From an uncultured Planctomycetaceae bacterium (GTDB taxonomy: Bacteria > Planctomycetota > Planctomycetia > Gemmatales > Gemmataceae), in assembly GCA_903960945.1 (NCBI GenBank), contig CAJCCR010000009.1, positions 1-45,846 of the forward strand: a stretch of DNA of 45,846 nucleotides. The letters run 5' to 3'. Shown one piece after another: positions 1 through 8,567 of the stretch. Under the pieces are notes generated by a model. The model was not told where the DNA came from. It ran no database searches and was given only the letters and a program-made list of their open reading frames with translations. Each line of letters opens with the position of its first letter. Positions within the stretch are counted from its first letter, which is position 1. The position numbers and the translations under genes are program-made.

Positions 1-135
1 AGCAACAATCTGAATTATACTGCAAATAATCAGACCCAATCCGCAAACCAAACATTGCAAATACCAGCATTCCAGTACAGCACCAGCAATTTGATCATCA
101 ATGGTGTAACTGCGGGCATGCAATTGGATTTCTAA
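1..135 (+). CDS. C-terminal end of an outer-membrane beta-barrel-like protein (5' truncated by window edge)
   Basis: Frame 1 is open from the first base to a TAA at 133-135 and gives 44 residues. The piece is rich in Asn, Gln, Ser and Thr and ends GVTAGMQLDF, with the terminal Phe typical of outer-membrane barrels. The BBP7-type protein at 34652-35851 ends very similarly (GITLGMEITF), so I infer a paralogous planctomycete barrel protein. The N-terminus and signal peptide lie outside the window. Its stop codon overlaps the stop of the convergent BON gene. The coding frame is fairly sure; the family rests on the short tail only. Confidence 0.6.
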   Translation, partial: SNNLNYTANNQTQSANQTLQIPAFQYSTSNLIINGVTAGMQLDF

Positions 136-362
136 CCTGCTTTTTCTTTGATAACCCGGATTTGATTTTCCAGGCTTCTTCCAGCAAGTGCTGGGATGAT
201 TGCTTCTTGAGCAATCTGTTTTAAATAATAACTGTTAACGGTGCCATGAATGATGACGCGTTCGCCGATTTCTTCTAAAACTACATCGCGTAAAGCCGAA
301 AAAGGGCAACTTCTAAGCGCAATCCCTGCAGAAGAAGCTGTTGTAGAAGGTGAAAAAGACAT
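132..362 (-). CDS. Small BON-domain protein
   Basis: A 76-residue protein. The core from about residue 17 to 74 fits a BON domain: a hydrophobic segment with VVLEEIGERVIIHGTV, then YYLKQIAQEAI and a closing IRVIK strand, the usual alpha-beta-beta-alpha-beta order. BON domains in other bacteria bind phospholipid or act in envelope stress. This protein has no clear signal peptide, so its location is unknown. A GGAGGG ribosome binding site lies just upstream of the ATG. It is convergent with the barrel gene at 1-135, and the two stop codons overlap. Planctomycetes often carry several such short single-BON proteins. Family call good; role unknown. Confidence 0.7.
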   Translation of the reverse strand: MSFSPSTTASSAGIALRSCPFSALRDVVLEEIGERVIIHGTVNSYYLKQIAQEAIIPALAGRSLENQIRVIKEKAG

Positions 363-526
363 AAGGAAAATCCCTCCATTGTTGTCTAGTTCCCAGAACC
401 TCTATTAAATCTAGCTTAATATCCAAAATTCCGCAAATGAATTCCCTCTTATCTTTGTGATGACAAGGAACTTGATTTGCAATAATATGATCTGATCAAG
501 TCGATTTGCTATTTTATGAGGGTCTT

Positions 527-1696
527 GTGAAAATATCGGAAGTTTCAATTAGCCATGTTCGTATTCCTTTAAAGCGCGTGATTAAGCATGCCTCGCATGC
601 CCGAACCGATACCGACAATATTCTTGTACGTTGTACTTTGGAAGATGGAACAACCGGCTTTGGCGAAGGCCTGCCCAGAGATTATGTCACGGGCGAAACC
701 ATTGATTCTTCCATGGAGATTCTGCGTAACTCCCAGATTCCTTCTCAACTTGAACATTGCTCTGATTTCTTTCAGGCCGTACAGATGGCTGAAAGATTGC
801 ACTTGCCCACTGCCCCAGAGGATGATCGCAAATGCAGCGCCAATGCTGCCCGCTGTGCTTTGGAAATTGCAGTCCTCGATGCCTACGGGAAAAAGTTCAA
901 GGAGCCACTCTCTTCGGTTACCAAGTTGCTTGCGGGTGATCTCTTCAAGCCGGTGAATAAGGTTCGTTATAGTGGGGCGATAACCTCTGCATCCGGTTTG
1001 AAAATGAAAGTCGCCTCGCTGCTTTACAGTCTTTATGGTTTCAAGCAAATGAAGGTCAAGGTGGGTATTGCAGGTTACGATGATGCCAAGCGAATATTGC
1101 AGATTCGAAAATGGCTCGGGAAGAAGATAGATATCAGGGCTGATGCCAATGAGGCTTGGTCTATTGATGAAGCTGCTCAGCGCATTCAAGAATTAGAACC
1201 TGCGGGAATCACCTGCATGGAACAACCCGTGCCCCATGAACAGGTTTATCAGTTGAAAAAAGTACGCACACAAGTTCGTACCCCCATTATGCTAGATGAA
1301 TCTCTTTGCTCTATGATTGATGCAGAGCGCGCAGTTGAACATGAGGCATGCGATTATTTTAATATCAGGCTTTCAAAATGCGGTGGATTCATTCCTTCGT
1401 TAAGGCTGGCGCAATATGCCCGCAGGCATGGCATAAAATATCAACTAGGTTGCCAAGTGGGCGAGACTGCAATTCTTTCTTCAGCAGGTAGACACTTTGC
1501 CTGCTCTGTTTGTGATATCCGTTATCTTGAGGGATCTTACGACAAGCATTTGGTGAAGGAGAATCTTTCCAAAAGAGATATTACTTTTGGTTGGGGTGGA
1601 GTCGCCCCTGCGATCACAGGCCATGGTTTGGGAATTGTGATGGATGAAAAAGCATTGGCCAGGGTTTCGATCAGGCAGGAGATACTCCGTGGTTGA
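527..1696 (+). CDS. Enolase-superfamily enzyme (muconate cycloisomerase / dipeptide epimerase-like)
   Basis: From GTG 527 the protein is 389 residues, normal for the mandelate racemase/muconate lactonizing family. GTG 527 is preferred over the upstream TTG at 506 because GAGG sits five bases ahead of it and the product then starts at the first family strand (KISEVSISHVRIPL). The catalytic set of the muconate-lactonizing/dipeptide-epimerase subgroup is present: the KxK pair K176/K178 in KVKVG, metal ligands D206 (DANEAW), E232 (EQP) and D257 (DES), and the opposite lysine K284 in RLSKCGG. These enzymes abstract the alpha proton of a carboxylate substrate using Mg2+; known products include L-Ala-D/L-Glu epimerases and cycloisomerases. 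The substrate cannot be read here. The next gene begins inside its 3' end, so the two are probably co-translated. Confidence 0.8.
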   Translation: MKISEVSISHVRIPLKRVIKHASHARTDTDNILVRCTLEDGTTGFGEGLPRDYVTGETIDSSMEILRNSQIPSQLEHCSDFFQAVQMAERLHLPTAPEDDRKCSANAARCALEIAVLDAYGKKFKEPLSSVTKLLAGDLFKPVNKVRYSGAITSASGLKMKVASLLYSLYGFKQMKVKVGIAGYDDAKRILQIRKWLGKKIDIRADANEAWSIDEAAQRIQELEPAGITCMEQPVPHEQVYQLKKVRTQVRTPIMLDESLCSMIDAERAVEHEACDYFNIRLSKCGGFIPSLRLAQYARRHGIKYQLGCQVGETAILSSAGRHFACSVCDIRYLEGSYDKHLVKENLSKRDITFGWGGVAPAITGHGLGIVMDEKALARVSIRQEILRG

Positions 1697-2543
1697 TACT
1701 CCTTTTGAAATATCATCTTTCATTACTTCGGGAGGGTACAAACTTCATTACCGTCATTTTTACCCCGTAGGAATTATCAAGGGCACGATAGTTTTTATTC
1801 ATGGAATTCAAAGCCATGGTGGTTGGTATGAAACTTCATGCAAGAAATTCGCACAAGCAGGCTACAGGGTATTATTTTTAGATAGGCGAGGCAGTGGCTT
1901 GAATGAAGTATCAAGAGGGGATAGTCCCTCTTTTCGTACTTTGCTGGATGATCTTAAGGAATTTCTGCAGTATCAAAGAAAAGAAATCGCGGGTGCAACG
2001 CCTTTGATTCTTGGGGCGATATCTTGGGGCGGGAAGATTGCATTTGGGTTGGAAATCCGCATGGCGAATTTGGTGGATGGGTTCATACTCCTTGCGCCAG
2101 GTTTTTGCCCCAAGGTTCATCCCACCCGCAAGGAACGATTTTTCATCGCCTTGGGAAGTTTGTTTTCCCCTCGCAGACTTTTTAATATCCCACTCAACGA
2201 CCCAGAACTTTTTACCTCGAACCCTGCTGCTCAAAAATTTTTAAAAGAAGATCCACTTGCATTAAGGAAGGCAACTGCGAGATTTCTTTTAGATAGTGTA
2301 AGACTCGATTTTTATCTGCGAATTTTTAGAACGAAAATCAGCAAGCCCATTCTGTTGCTAATTGCAGGGCAGGACAAAATTATTGACAATGAAAAGACGA
2401 TTGCATTTGTCAAACGCTTTGCCTCGGGTTCCTTAACCGTTAAAGAGTACCCTGAGGCGCATCACACCTTCGAATTTGAACCTGAACCACAAAAACATAT
2501 CGAAGAAATAGAAGAATGGCTGCAGGCACAATTTAAAAAATAA
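1689..2543 (+). CDS. Alpha/beta hydrolase (monoacylglycerol lipase / serine aminopeptidase S33-like)
   Basis: From GTG 1689, preceded by AGGAGAT, the product is 284 residues and overlaps the upstream stop by eight bases. An ATG at 1644 is open but has no ribosome binding site and adds non-family sequence. The oxyanion region reads FIHGIQSHGGWY, the strand after it LFLDRRGSG. The nucleophile elbow is A-I-S112-W-G, with Ala in place of the first Gly of GxSxG. The acid is D229 (AGQDKIID) and the base H258 or H259 (EAHHTF). This resembles monoglyceride lipases and lysophospholipases of the Hydrolase_4 family. No signal peptide is seen. Coupling to the enolase-superfamily gene suggests a shared catabolic or wall-peptide pathway, which is inference. 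A hairpin terminator follows at once. Confidence 0.75.
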   Translation: MVDTPFEISSFITSGGYKLHYRHFYPVGIIKGTIVFIHGIQSHGGWYETSCKKFAQAGYRVLFLDRRGSGLNEVSRGDSPSFRTLLDDLKEFLQYQRKEIAGATPLILGAISWGGKIAFGLEIRMANLVDGFILLAPGFCPKVHPTRKERFFIALGSLFSPRRLFNIPLNDPELFTSNPAAQKFLKEDPLALRKATARFLLDSVRLDFYLRIFRTKISKPILLLIAGQDKIIDNEKTIAFVKRFASGSLTVKEYPEAHHTFEFEPEPQKHIEEIEEWLQAQFKK

Positions 2544-2574
2544 AAGGCCCCATGCAATTAAGCATGGAGCCTTT
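2543..2574. terminator. Bidirectional hairpin terminator
   Basis: Thirteen-base arms at 2543-2555 and 2562-2574 (AAAGGCCCCATGC and its partner, one mismatch) enclose a six-base AATTAA loop, with A's before and T's after. It sits between the convergent hydrolase and secreted-protein genes and can serve both strands. Confidence 0.75.
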
Positions 2575-2591
2575 GCTTAAGCCAAGTCAGA

Positions 2592-4736
2592 TTATTCCAA
2601 GTCTTTCCAAACCGAAATGGAATGGTTAACCCAGATGCCATCTTCCATGAAGGTAGTGCAGACGGTTCCTTTGCAGGTTCCAAGAACTTCAAAGAAGGTT
2701 TTGACCTGTTTTTTTACACTAAAGGCTTCATCAATGCCCGGGGGCATCATTTCAAAACCAAATTCGACCCATGGATTAAGCATTGTCATCAGGGCGGTGT
2801 TATCGAAAATACAAAACCCAGCGAGGTTTTTTTCAATGCTGGCAAGTTTTGCAACTTCAGAAGTTAATGGAGTTTTATTCAGCAATCTTTCTGCATGTTC
2901 AAACGAGAAAGTGATTGCAGAAAAATTCGGCCCTACCACTGCTGCGGGTTGAAGTTTCTTGGTGATATCTTCCAGCATAGGGATTGGATAGTAGTAAGCT
3001 TTTCCTTCTTTTAAAGTCTTTTCTTCGGGTGCTGGAATCTTTATTGCAGCAAGAGTTCCTGTGGGGTCAAACCCTGCAGCATCCTTGATGATTTGATTGA
3101 TTCCCTCGCGGTAACCTTTCAAGGCTGTAGCAAATTTTGCTGCATCGTTAATGCCAAGAATAAAGGCAGGCTCAGGAACAAAAAGATCCTTTTTAGATTT
3201 TGGAAGCATTGCGCTCCATTGCTTGCTGCCTAGTTTGCCATCAAGAACAAAAGCTATTTGGGCATCTTTTGTAGCAGGAATGAAATCCGATGCAGTGATT
3301 TTCGCAAGTTTGGCAATCGTTGGTTCAAGCTTTTTAAGGAATGTAGTTACCTGCTCTTTTTGATCAGCAGGAACATTGGGGATTGCGAATTCAGTGAAGT
3401 AACTGTAGGCAATCGCACCCCACTTGGCAGAGAAGTTCCAAGTTTTTTCAACATCTTTGCCTCGAAGCACCGCTGCAAAGATAGGACTGCCACCAAAGTT
3501 TTGCAGCAAGCCCAATGGTTTTGAACCATCAATGGGCATATTGGAACTGAAATCATAATTGGCTGATTCGCAACCTTTGTCGCTTAAGAAAGTAACGCCA
3601 ACCCGGGCACCAATTTTAGGCAGGAACTCGAAAGCTTCTTTGGTCAGGGCATCCACATCTTTTTCTATCCGTTTTGAAATATCTTTGGGTAGGTTTGCTC
3701 CTTCAAGCATTTCCTTGATTTGATCGCTTGCTTCTTCAGGGTCGGATCCATAGCTTTGGGCGGTTTCCAGAAATTCTTTGCTATAGTATTGAAGCCCAAG
3801 AATGTTCTTGCCTGCATGCTTTGCAAGAGGTTCCATTTCTTTTATGGAAGCTATCGATTCACCCTTACCAATACTAGAAAGATACGTCAAATCAGGTCCA
3901 ATTGTCGCAATAAGATAGTCGCCCTTAATGCCGATGGCTGCAGCAAAAGTCAGCTTTGAAAGGTCGGACTTAAACTCTTTAAGCTGATCTTCATCAACGC
4001 CTGGGATTTGATCGATTTCTTTGATAGGAAACATGCTTCCTTTAAGTTTTAGGGTGAGGAAGTCTGTGCCTAATAGTTTTTCTTTTTTTGCAGCGCCTTT
4101 AAATTTAGGCTCAGCAGCTTCGATCATTGGAAGTTTGTCTTCCAGTTTTTTCATAATATCTTCGCCTATTTTTTTATCCTTTAATTTGAATGCGAATAAA
4201 AGTTCTGGAACTTTAAGATCATCAGAAGATTCAACCAAGGCTTGAATGATGCTTTCTCCCTGAGCTTTGCTAATTGCATCTTGATCGAAATTACCCTGCA
4301 TAATAAGGGTAAGTGGTGCCATTTGGCCTGCTGTTAAAGCACTAATGATTGTTCCAAGTGATGTAGGAGCATTGGGTCCGGTTGCTAAAACAACTTCATG
4401 AGAAAAAAGCTGGCCAGCAGTTGCAAGTATCAGATTGAATTGTTTTTTTTCATCTTCTTGAAGATTGCCCATGTATCCTTCATTAAACTTTTCAATCAAC
4501 ATCTTGGTTGCGCCAAGTTCTGCGAGTTTTTTGAATGCTTTGCTCTTTAAAACAAGGTCGAGTTGCTCCTTGTTTTTTAGCATGATGCCGAAGGCTGTGG
4601 TGCTTTTGGGAATCCAATCAATTGCACATTCGGTTTTTACAAGATTTTCAGCAGCGATCGATTTGATAGCGGAAGAGAAAAGAAGACAGCTTAAAAAAGA
4701 GGCGAAAAACGCCATCGCCAGTGATCTTTTGAACAT
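2592..4736 (-). CDS. Large secreted protein of unknown function
   Basis: The start is placed at ATG 4736 because CTGGAGAG lies six bases upstream and the protein then opens with a signal peptide: MFKRS, a long hydrophobic stretch, and a likely cut after KSIAA (residue about 29). The in-frame ATG at 4796 would bury this signal. The 714-residue product is rich in Lys, Ala and Leu. It has recurring blocks of the pattern hydrophobic strand, KDxKI/KGD, helix (for example LLFAFKLKDKKIGEDIMKK and FAAVLRGKDVEKTW), suggesting repeated alpha/beta modules. Only two cysteines are near the N-terminus and few elsewhere. No catalytic motif is recognised. It is probably periplasmic or exported. Confidence 0.7.
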   Translation of the reverse strand: MFKRSLAMAFFASFLSCLLFSSAIKSIAAENLVKTECAIDWIPKSTTAFGIMLKNKEQLDLVLKSKAFKKLAELGATKMLIEKFNEGYMGNLQEDEKKQFNLILATAGQLFSHEVVLATGPNAPTSLGTIISALTAGQMAPLTLIMQGNFDQDAISKAQGESIIQALVESSDDLKVPELLFAFKLKDKKIGEDIMKKLEDKLPMIEAAEPKFKGAAKKEKLLGTDFLTLKLKGSMFPIKEIDQIPGVDEDQLKEFKSDLSKLTFAAAIGIKGDYLIATIGPDLTYLSSIGKGESIASIKEMEPLAKHAGKNILGLQYYSKEFLETAQSYGSDPEEASDQIKEMLEGANLPKDISKRIEKDVDALTKEAFEFLPKIGARVGVTFLSDKGCESANYDFSSNMPIDGSKPLGLLQNFGGSPIFAAVLRGKDVEKTWNFSAKWGAIAYSYFTEFAIPNVPADQKEQVTTFLKKLEPTIAKLAKITASDFIPATKDAQIAFVLDGKLGSKQWSAMLPKSKKDLFVPEPAFILGINDAAKFATALKGYREGINQIIKDAAGFDPTGTLAAIKIPAPEEKTLKEGKAYYYPIPMLEDITKKLQPAAVVGPNFSAITFSFEHAERLLNKTPLTSEVAKLASIEKNLAGFCIFDNTALMTMLNPWVEFGFEMMPPGIDEAFSVKKQVKTFFEVLGTCKGTVCTTFMEDGIWVNHSISVWKDLE

Positions 4737-4836
4737 GATAGACTCTCCAGAGAAATTCAACAGGTATACCCTAATAATAGACTCATCAATGGTCACGGTA
4801 ACAAATTGGGCAAATTAACACAATAAAAGATGGGCG

Positions 4837-5619
4837 CTAAAAATCCCCGGTGCCTCGCTTTGACCACCAAGGTAGCATCCCGCCCCCATCGATGGTCAGC
4901 AAACTACCGGTGATGTATGCGGAATCTGGATCGGAGAGGAATACGATGCCTCGGGCGATTTCTTCGGGTTGCGCCAATCTTCCCATGGGCAGGAATGAGC
5001 CTGCTTTTTGCAAGGTATCTTCTGCGAAGAATTTGCGCTCGCCAGGTGTATCGGTCCAACCTGGGTAAACAATGTTAACCCGGATGTTGTGTTTTATCAG
5101 TTCAATAGCCGCTGTTTTTGCCATCATGTCTAATCCTGCCTTGGCCATATTGTAGGCCATGCAGGAAGGGTAGGGCACCACGGCATGGGGCGAGCTTACA
5201 ATCACGACATTGCCGCCGTTGCCTTTTTTTAGCATTTGGTTGGTGCATGCTCTTAGGGCATGAAAAGCGCCCCACATGGTGACATCGATGGTTTTGTGGA
5301 AACCTTTCATGTCTGCAACATGGAACATTTCGCGATCACTAAAAACTGCGCTCGAAACAAGCGTATCAATTTTCCCAAGTTTATTCACTGCATCGGAAAC
5401 CATGGTTTCAACCGCAGCTTGATCAACTAAATCTACTTGATACAGCAGGCATTTTCTTCCAAGTGCTTCGATTTCTTTTTTTGCTGTTTCTGCAGATTCA
5501 GGCATCGTGAGATAATTAAGCGCAATATCTGCGCCTTCTTTTGCAAGGGCGATAGCAGACGCACGGCCGATTCCTGAAGATGCCCCGGTTACAAGTGCCA
5601 CTTTTCCTGATAGTTTCAT
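4837..5619 (-). CDS. Short-chain dehydrogenase/reductase (SDR)
   Basis: A 260-residue classical SDR. The NAD(P)-binding glycine motif is T11-GASS-GIG18 near the N-terminus. The catalytic residues S143 (IVSSPH), Y156 and K160 (YNMAK) have the expected spacing, and the C-terminal YITGSLLTIDGG is typical of the 3-oxoacyl-ACP reductase / glucose dehydrogenase type. The usual NNAG motif after strand 4 is replaced by VSSAVFS, a deviation worth noting. AAGGAGAG precedes the ATG. Substrate and cofactor preference cannot be deduced. It is divergent from the hemW gene, with an 80-base gap between the two chosen starts. Confidence 0.8.
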   Translation of the reverse strand: MKLSGKVALVTGASSGIGRASAIALAKEGADIALNYLTMPESAETAKKEIEALGRKCLLYQVDLVDQAAVETMVSDAVNKLGKIDTLVSSAVFSDREMFHVADMKGFHKTIDVTMWGAFHALRACTNQMLKKGNGGNVVIVSSPHAVVPYPSCMAYNMAKAGLDMMAKTAAIELIKHNIRVNIVYPGWTDTPGERKFFAEDTLQKAGSFLPMGRLAQPEEIARGIVFLSDPDSAYITGSLLTIDGGGMLPWWSKRGTGDF

Positions 5620-5699
5620 TCTTTTCTCTCCTTGGATTTTGCTACATTGATATTGTCATTACCATCTTTCGGGAATTTTTTCAAACGGGAACTTTAAGC

Positions 5700-6863
5700 G
5701 TGCTATTTACCCAGGCAAATAATCCCATCCCAGACTGGCGACTGCCCGAAGCCGCTTACATCCATATTCCCTTTTGTGCACAACATTGTGGGTATTGCGA
5801 TTTCGCTATCGCTACGGGCAAGGATGCGCTCAGGGATAATTACCTTGATGCCCTCGAAAAAGAAATCTCCAAGCTCGGGCGCCCGCACCCAGTACAGTCA
5901 TGGTTTATTGGCGGAGGCACCCCAACCGAACTTAACGCCACTCAGTTGGAAAGATTATGCAAAATGTTAAAGCAATGGCTGCCTTTGACAGGTGAGGCGG
6001 AGTTTTCGATCGAGGCCAATCCCGATTCCACAACGGAAGATAAACTTGCAGTCCTTGCAAATTATGGAGTAACGAGGCTTAGCCTAGGAGTGCAATCATT
6101 CCAGGAACCCGTGCTGCAATTGTTGGATCGCAAACATAAAAATCCCCAGGTCGAACGAGTCATCGAAGATGCTCGGAAGCTTAAAATCGCATCCATTAGC
6201 ATTGATCTGATTTTTGGTTCAGCAGGGCAGTCGCTTGAATCTTGGAAGTATGATCTTACCCGTGGCCTGGCTTTAAACCCCGATCATTTTTCCACCTATG
6301 GGCTTACTTATGAAAAAGGCACCCCTCTTTGGAAAAGAATGAACCGGGGTGAAATCATTCCACTGGAAGATACCGAAGAGCTGGCGCATTACGAAGCTGC
6401 GATCGATACGCTGGAAGCTCAAGGCATGGATCATTATGAAATATCGAGCTTTGCAAAGAAGGGCAAGCGATGCTGGCATAATCAGGTCTATTGGGAAAAT
6501 AGCGCCTATTATGGGTTTGGCATGGGGGCTGCAAGATATGTGGCGGGCAAGCGCGAAGTGAACACACGCGATCTAGATTCGTATATTCAAAAATCTTTAT
6601 CCGGGCAGGAAACAAGATTTCAATCAGAGCAACTCGAACCTCGTGAAGAGGCTGTTGAAACGCTGGGTTTGAATCTACGAAGAATGCAAGGTGCTAATCG
6701 CGAACGATTTTTCATGCGCACAGGGTTTCATCTCGATGAAATTACGGGCTCCAAGAAAGATTACCTGGTTCAGCAGGGCTTGCTGAAAGACGATGGGGAA
6801 AGTTTAAGCCTTACCCGAAGAGGCCGTCATCTTGCAGATTGGGTTGTAACCAAATTGTTCTGA
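5700..6863 (+). CDS. hemW: Radical SAM protein HemW (heme chaperone, coproporphyrinogen oxidase-like)
   Basis: From GTG 5700 the product is 387 residues, the normal HemW size. The open frame extends back to 5580, but that part runs into the divergent SDR gene and is not HemW-like. YIHIPFC26-AQHC30-GYC33 carries the CxxxCxxC radical-SAM cluster site with the extra family context, followed by FIGGGTPT, FSIEANPDS, RLSLGVQSF and STYGLTYEKGTPL. HemW binds heme and hands it to acceptor proteins; it lacks oxygen-independent coproporphyrinogen oxidase activity in tested species. A C-terminal winged-helix-like region (about 310-385) is present. Its last 37 bases overlap the 3' end of the convergent kinase gene. 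Confidence 0.88.
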   Translation: MLFTQANNPIPDWRLPEAAYIHIPFCAQHCGYCDFAIATGKDALRDNYLDALEKEISKLGRPHPVQSWFIGGGTPTELNATQLERLCKMLKQWLPLTGEAEFSIEANPDSTTEDKLAVLANYGVTRLSLGVQSFQEPVLQLLDRKHKNPQVERVIEDARKLKIASISIDLIFGSAGQSLESWKYDLTRGLALNPDHFSTYGLTYEKGTPLWKRMNRGEIIPLEDTEELAHYEAAIDTLEAQGMDHYEISSFAKKGKRCWHNQVYWENSAYYGFGMGAARYVAGKREVNTRDLDSYIQKSLSGQETRFQSEQLEPREEAVETLGLNLRRMQGANRERFFMRTGFHLDEITGSKKDYLVQQGLLKDDGESLSLTRRGRHLADWVVTKLF

Positions 6864-8566
6864 GAACTACCCCCCGATCCATCGCCACGGTTGCTTGCAA
6901 GGCGCGATCGCAATCGTAATTTGTGATACTTCAATCCAGGAATGAAAAAGCACAAGGCACTCACGGTACCAAAAATAAGCTGGCAGTATTCGGGCCAAAG
7001 TGCCATGGGGATGGTGGTGATATAAAGAGCAATGGCAGACGGATAGAATTCTCCACTCAGAATGCCAGCCTTGGTGAAAAACACAGTGCCTGCAATAATA
7101 GCTAGTATGGGCGAAAGTGTAAGCACGGGCATGCCTAAAAATATTTCCGTAAAAAATACTCCGATGGTAGAAATTACCGCAGCAGCCCAGATATGGCCTA
7201 CTTGCCTTTCGACAAAAAGAACAGGCCCACCTTGCTTGCGCAACTCCCAGAATATTGCACCCCATAAGGCCAACCCGCCACCCCATAGCAAAATGTACCA
7301 CCAAGGGCTATTGATACCAACCCGAGCCATATACCAAGTTGCAACGCATTGCGAAAAAATCATGGCGCTATGCATCATCCAAAGCAAACCCCAGTTTTCA
7401 AGAACGATTGCATGATGAGTATCGCGCAGCATTCTGCTGAAGAAGTTAGAGAAAGATCCGAGGCTGCCCGAACGAACGGAAGTGGTCTCGCCTCGAACCC
7501 AAGCCTCGAGGTCGATTGCAAGATCTTGGGCGCTACTATAACGAAGGTCAGATTGTTTCTGCAGGCATTTAAGGCAGATCATTTCAAGTTCAGGATCCAC
7601 CTTCGGGTTCAAAAGCCTTGGCCTTACAGGATCTTGTTCAAGCACCAGCAGAAGAGTATCCACGGGAGAAGCTGCTCTAAAGGGAGGCCTTCCAGTAAGT
7701 GTTTCGTAAAGGATAATCCCGAGGCTGTAAACATCGCTCGCAGGGCCAACAACCCCTCGACTGCTGCTGACTTGTTCAGGGGCCATGTAGGCTGGGGTGC
7801 CAAGAATTGCACCCGGTTGTGTCAGTGGGTTGTCATCGGGAAGGTCGATTCTTTTGGCAAGGCCGAAGTCAGTAACCAGCGGATGGTTTTCGCGATCGAT
7901 GATAACATTGGAAGGTTTTAAATCTCGATGCAGCACTCCTCTTTCATGAGCATGATGAACCGCGCGGGAAACCTTGGCGATAAGCGAAGCGGCATCTCTT
8001 GGTTTGATGGGGCCTTGGCCTAGAATTGTAGCAAGGGTCTGCCCTTCGACAAAGCGCATGCTAAAATAAGGCTGTTCTTCGTAGATACCTGCTTCATGAA
8101 CTGGAACAATATTAGGGTGCTCAAGCAGAGCGATGGCTTTTGCCTCTGCTTGAAATCGTGCCATCTCTTCGGGCCTTGCGTGACCGCCTCGAAGTACCAT
8201 TTTCAGGGCAACCATGCGCCCCAGATTTTTCTGCCATGCTTTATACACCACACCCATTCCGCCCCTTCCCAATTCTTCAAGAAGTTCGAACTCTCCAAAG
8301 TATTTTGGCAGAGATGTTGCTGGCGTGGGTGTTTCGTACAATGGTTTTTGAGGGTTGACCAATTCAGGTCGACCAAACACATCTGCAAATTGGCTTGCGG
8401 CCCAAAGTTCTCTTAATTCTTGCGCAAGCTCAGGGTGCTTTATACATACCTGTTCAAGATTATTACTTCCATTTCTGGATTGATTCAACAAATCATCCAG
8501 AAGCGTTGCAAGGAGTTCATCAGAAGTATCTTTATTTGACTGCGAAAGGCTCTTGATTTTATCCAT
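6827..8566 (-). CDS. Membrane Ser/Thr protein kinase coupled to an ECF sigma factor
   Basis: The start is ATG 8566, one base after the sigma gene's stop; the upstream extension overlaps sigma codons. The 579-residue product has an N-terminal segment (1-90) of the kind found ahead of planctomycete kinases, then a Hanks kinase domain at about 93-360. That domain has GRGGMGVVYKAW, lysine K122 (VALKM), H213-R-D215-LKPSN and D233-FG, plus GTPAYMAPEQ, so it should be active. The C-terminal 400-570 region has about six hydrophobic segments (WWYILLWGGGLALWGAIFW, AAAVISTIGVFFTEIFLG and others), a membrane part in place of the usual repeat sensor. Kinase and sigma factor probably form one signalling unit. 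The end overlaps hemW by 37 bases. Confidence 0.85.
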   Translation of the reverse strand: MDKIKSLSQSNKDTSDELLATLLDDLLNQSRNGSNNLEQVCIKHPELAQELRELWAASQFADVFGRPELVNPQKPLYETPTPATSLPKYFGEFELLEELGRGGMGVVYKAWQKNLGRMVALKMVLRGGHARPEEMARFQAEAKAIALLEHPNIVPVHEAGIYEEQPYFSMRFVEGQTLATILGQGPIKPRDAASLIAKVSRAVHHAHERGVLHRDLKPSNVIIDRENHPLVTDFGLAKRIDLPDDNPLTQPGAILGTPAYMAPEQVSSSRGVVGPASDVYSLGIILYETLTGRPPFRAASPVDTLLLVLEQDPVRPRLLNPKVDPELEMICLKCLQKQSDLRYSSAQDLAIDLEAWVRGETTSVRSGSLGSFSNFFSRMLRDTHHAIVLENWGLLWMMHSAMIFSQCVATWYMARVGINSPWWYILLWGGGLALWGAIFWELRKQGGPVLFVERQVGHIWAAAVISTIGVFFTEIFLGMPVLTLSPILAIIAGTVFFTKAGILSGEFYPSAIALYITTIPMALWPEYCQLIFGTVSALCFFIPGLKYHKLRLRSRLASNRGDGSGGSSQNNLVTTQSAR

Positions 8567-8567
8567 G

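Noticed and set aside
569-1189. 206-codon minus-strand ORF opposite the enolase-superfamily gene
   Set aside because: It is antisense to an intact gene with full catalytic residues and has no family features of its own.
7349-7921. 190-codon plus-strand ORF opposite the kinase gene
   Set aside because: Antisense to the kinase domain; no ribosome binding site or domain.
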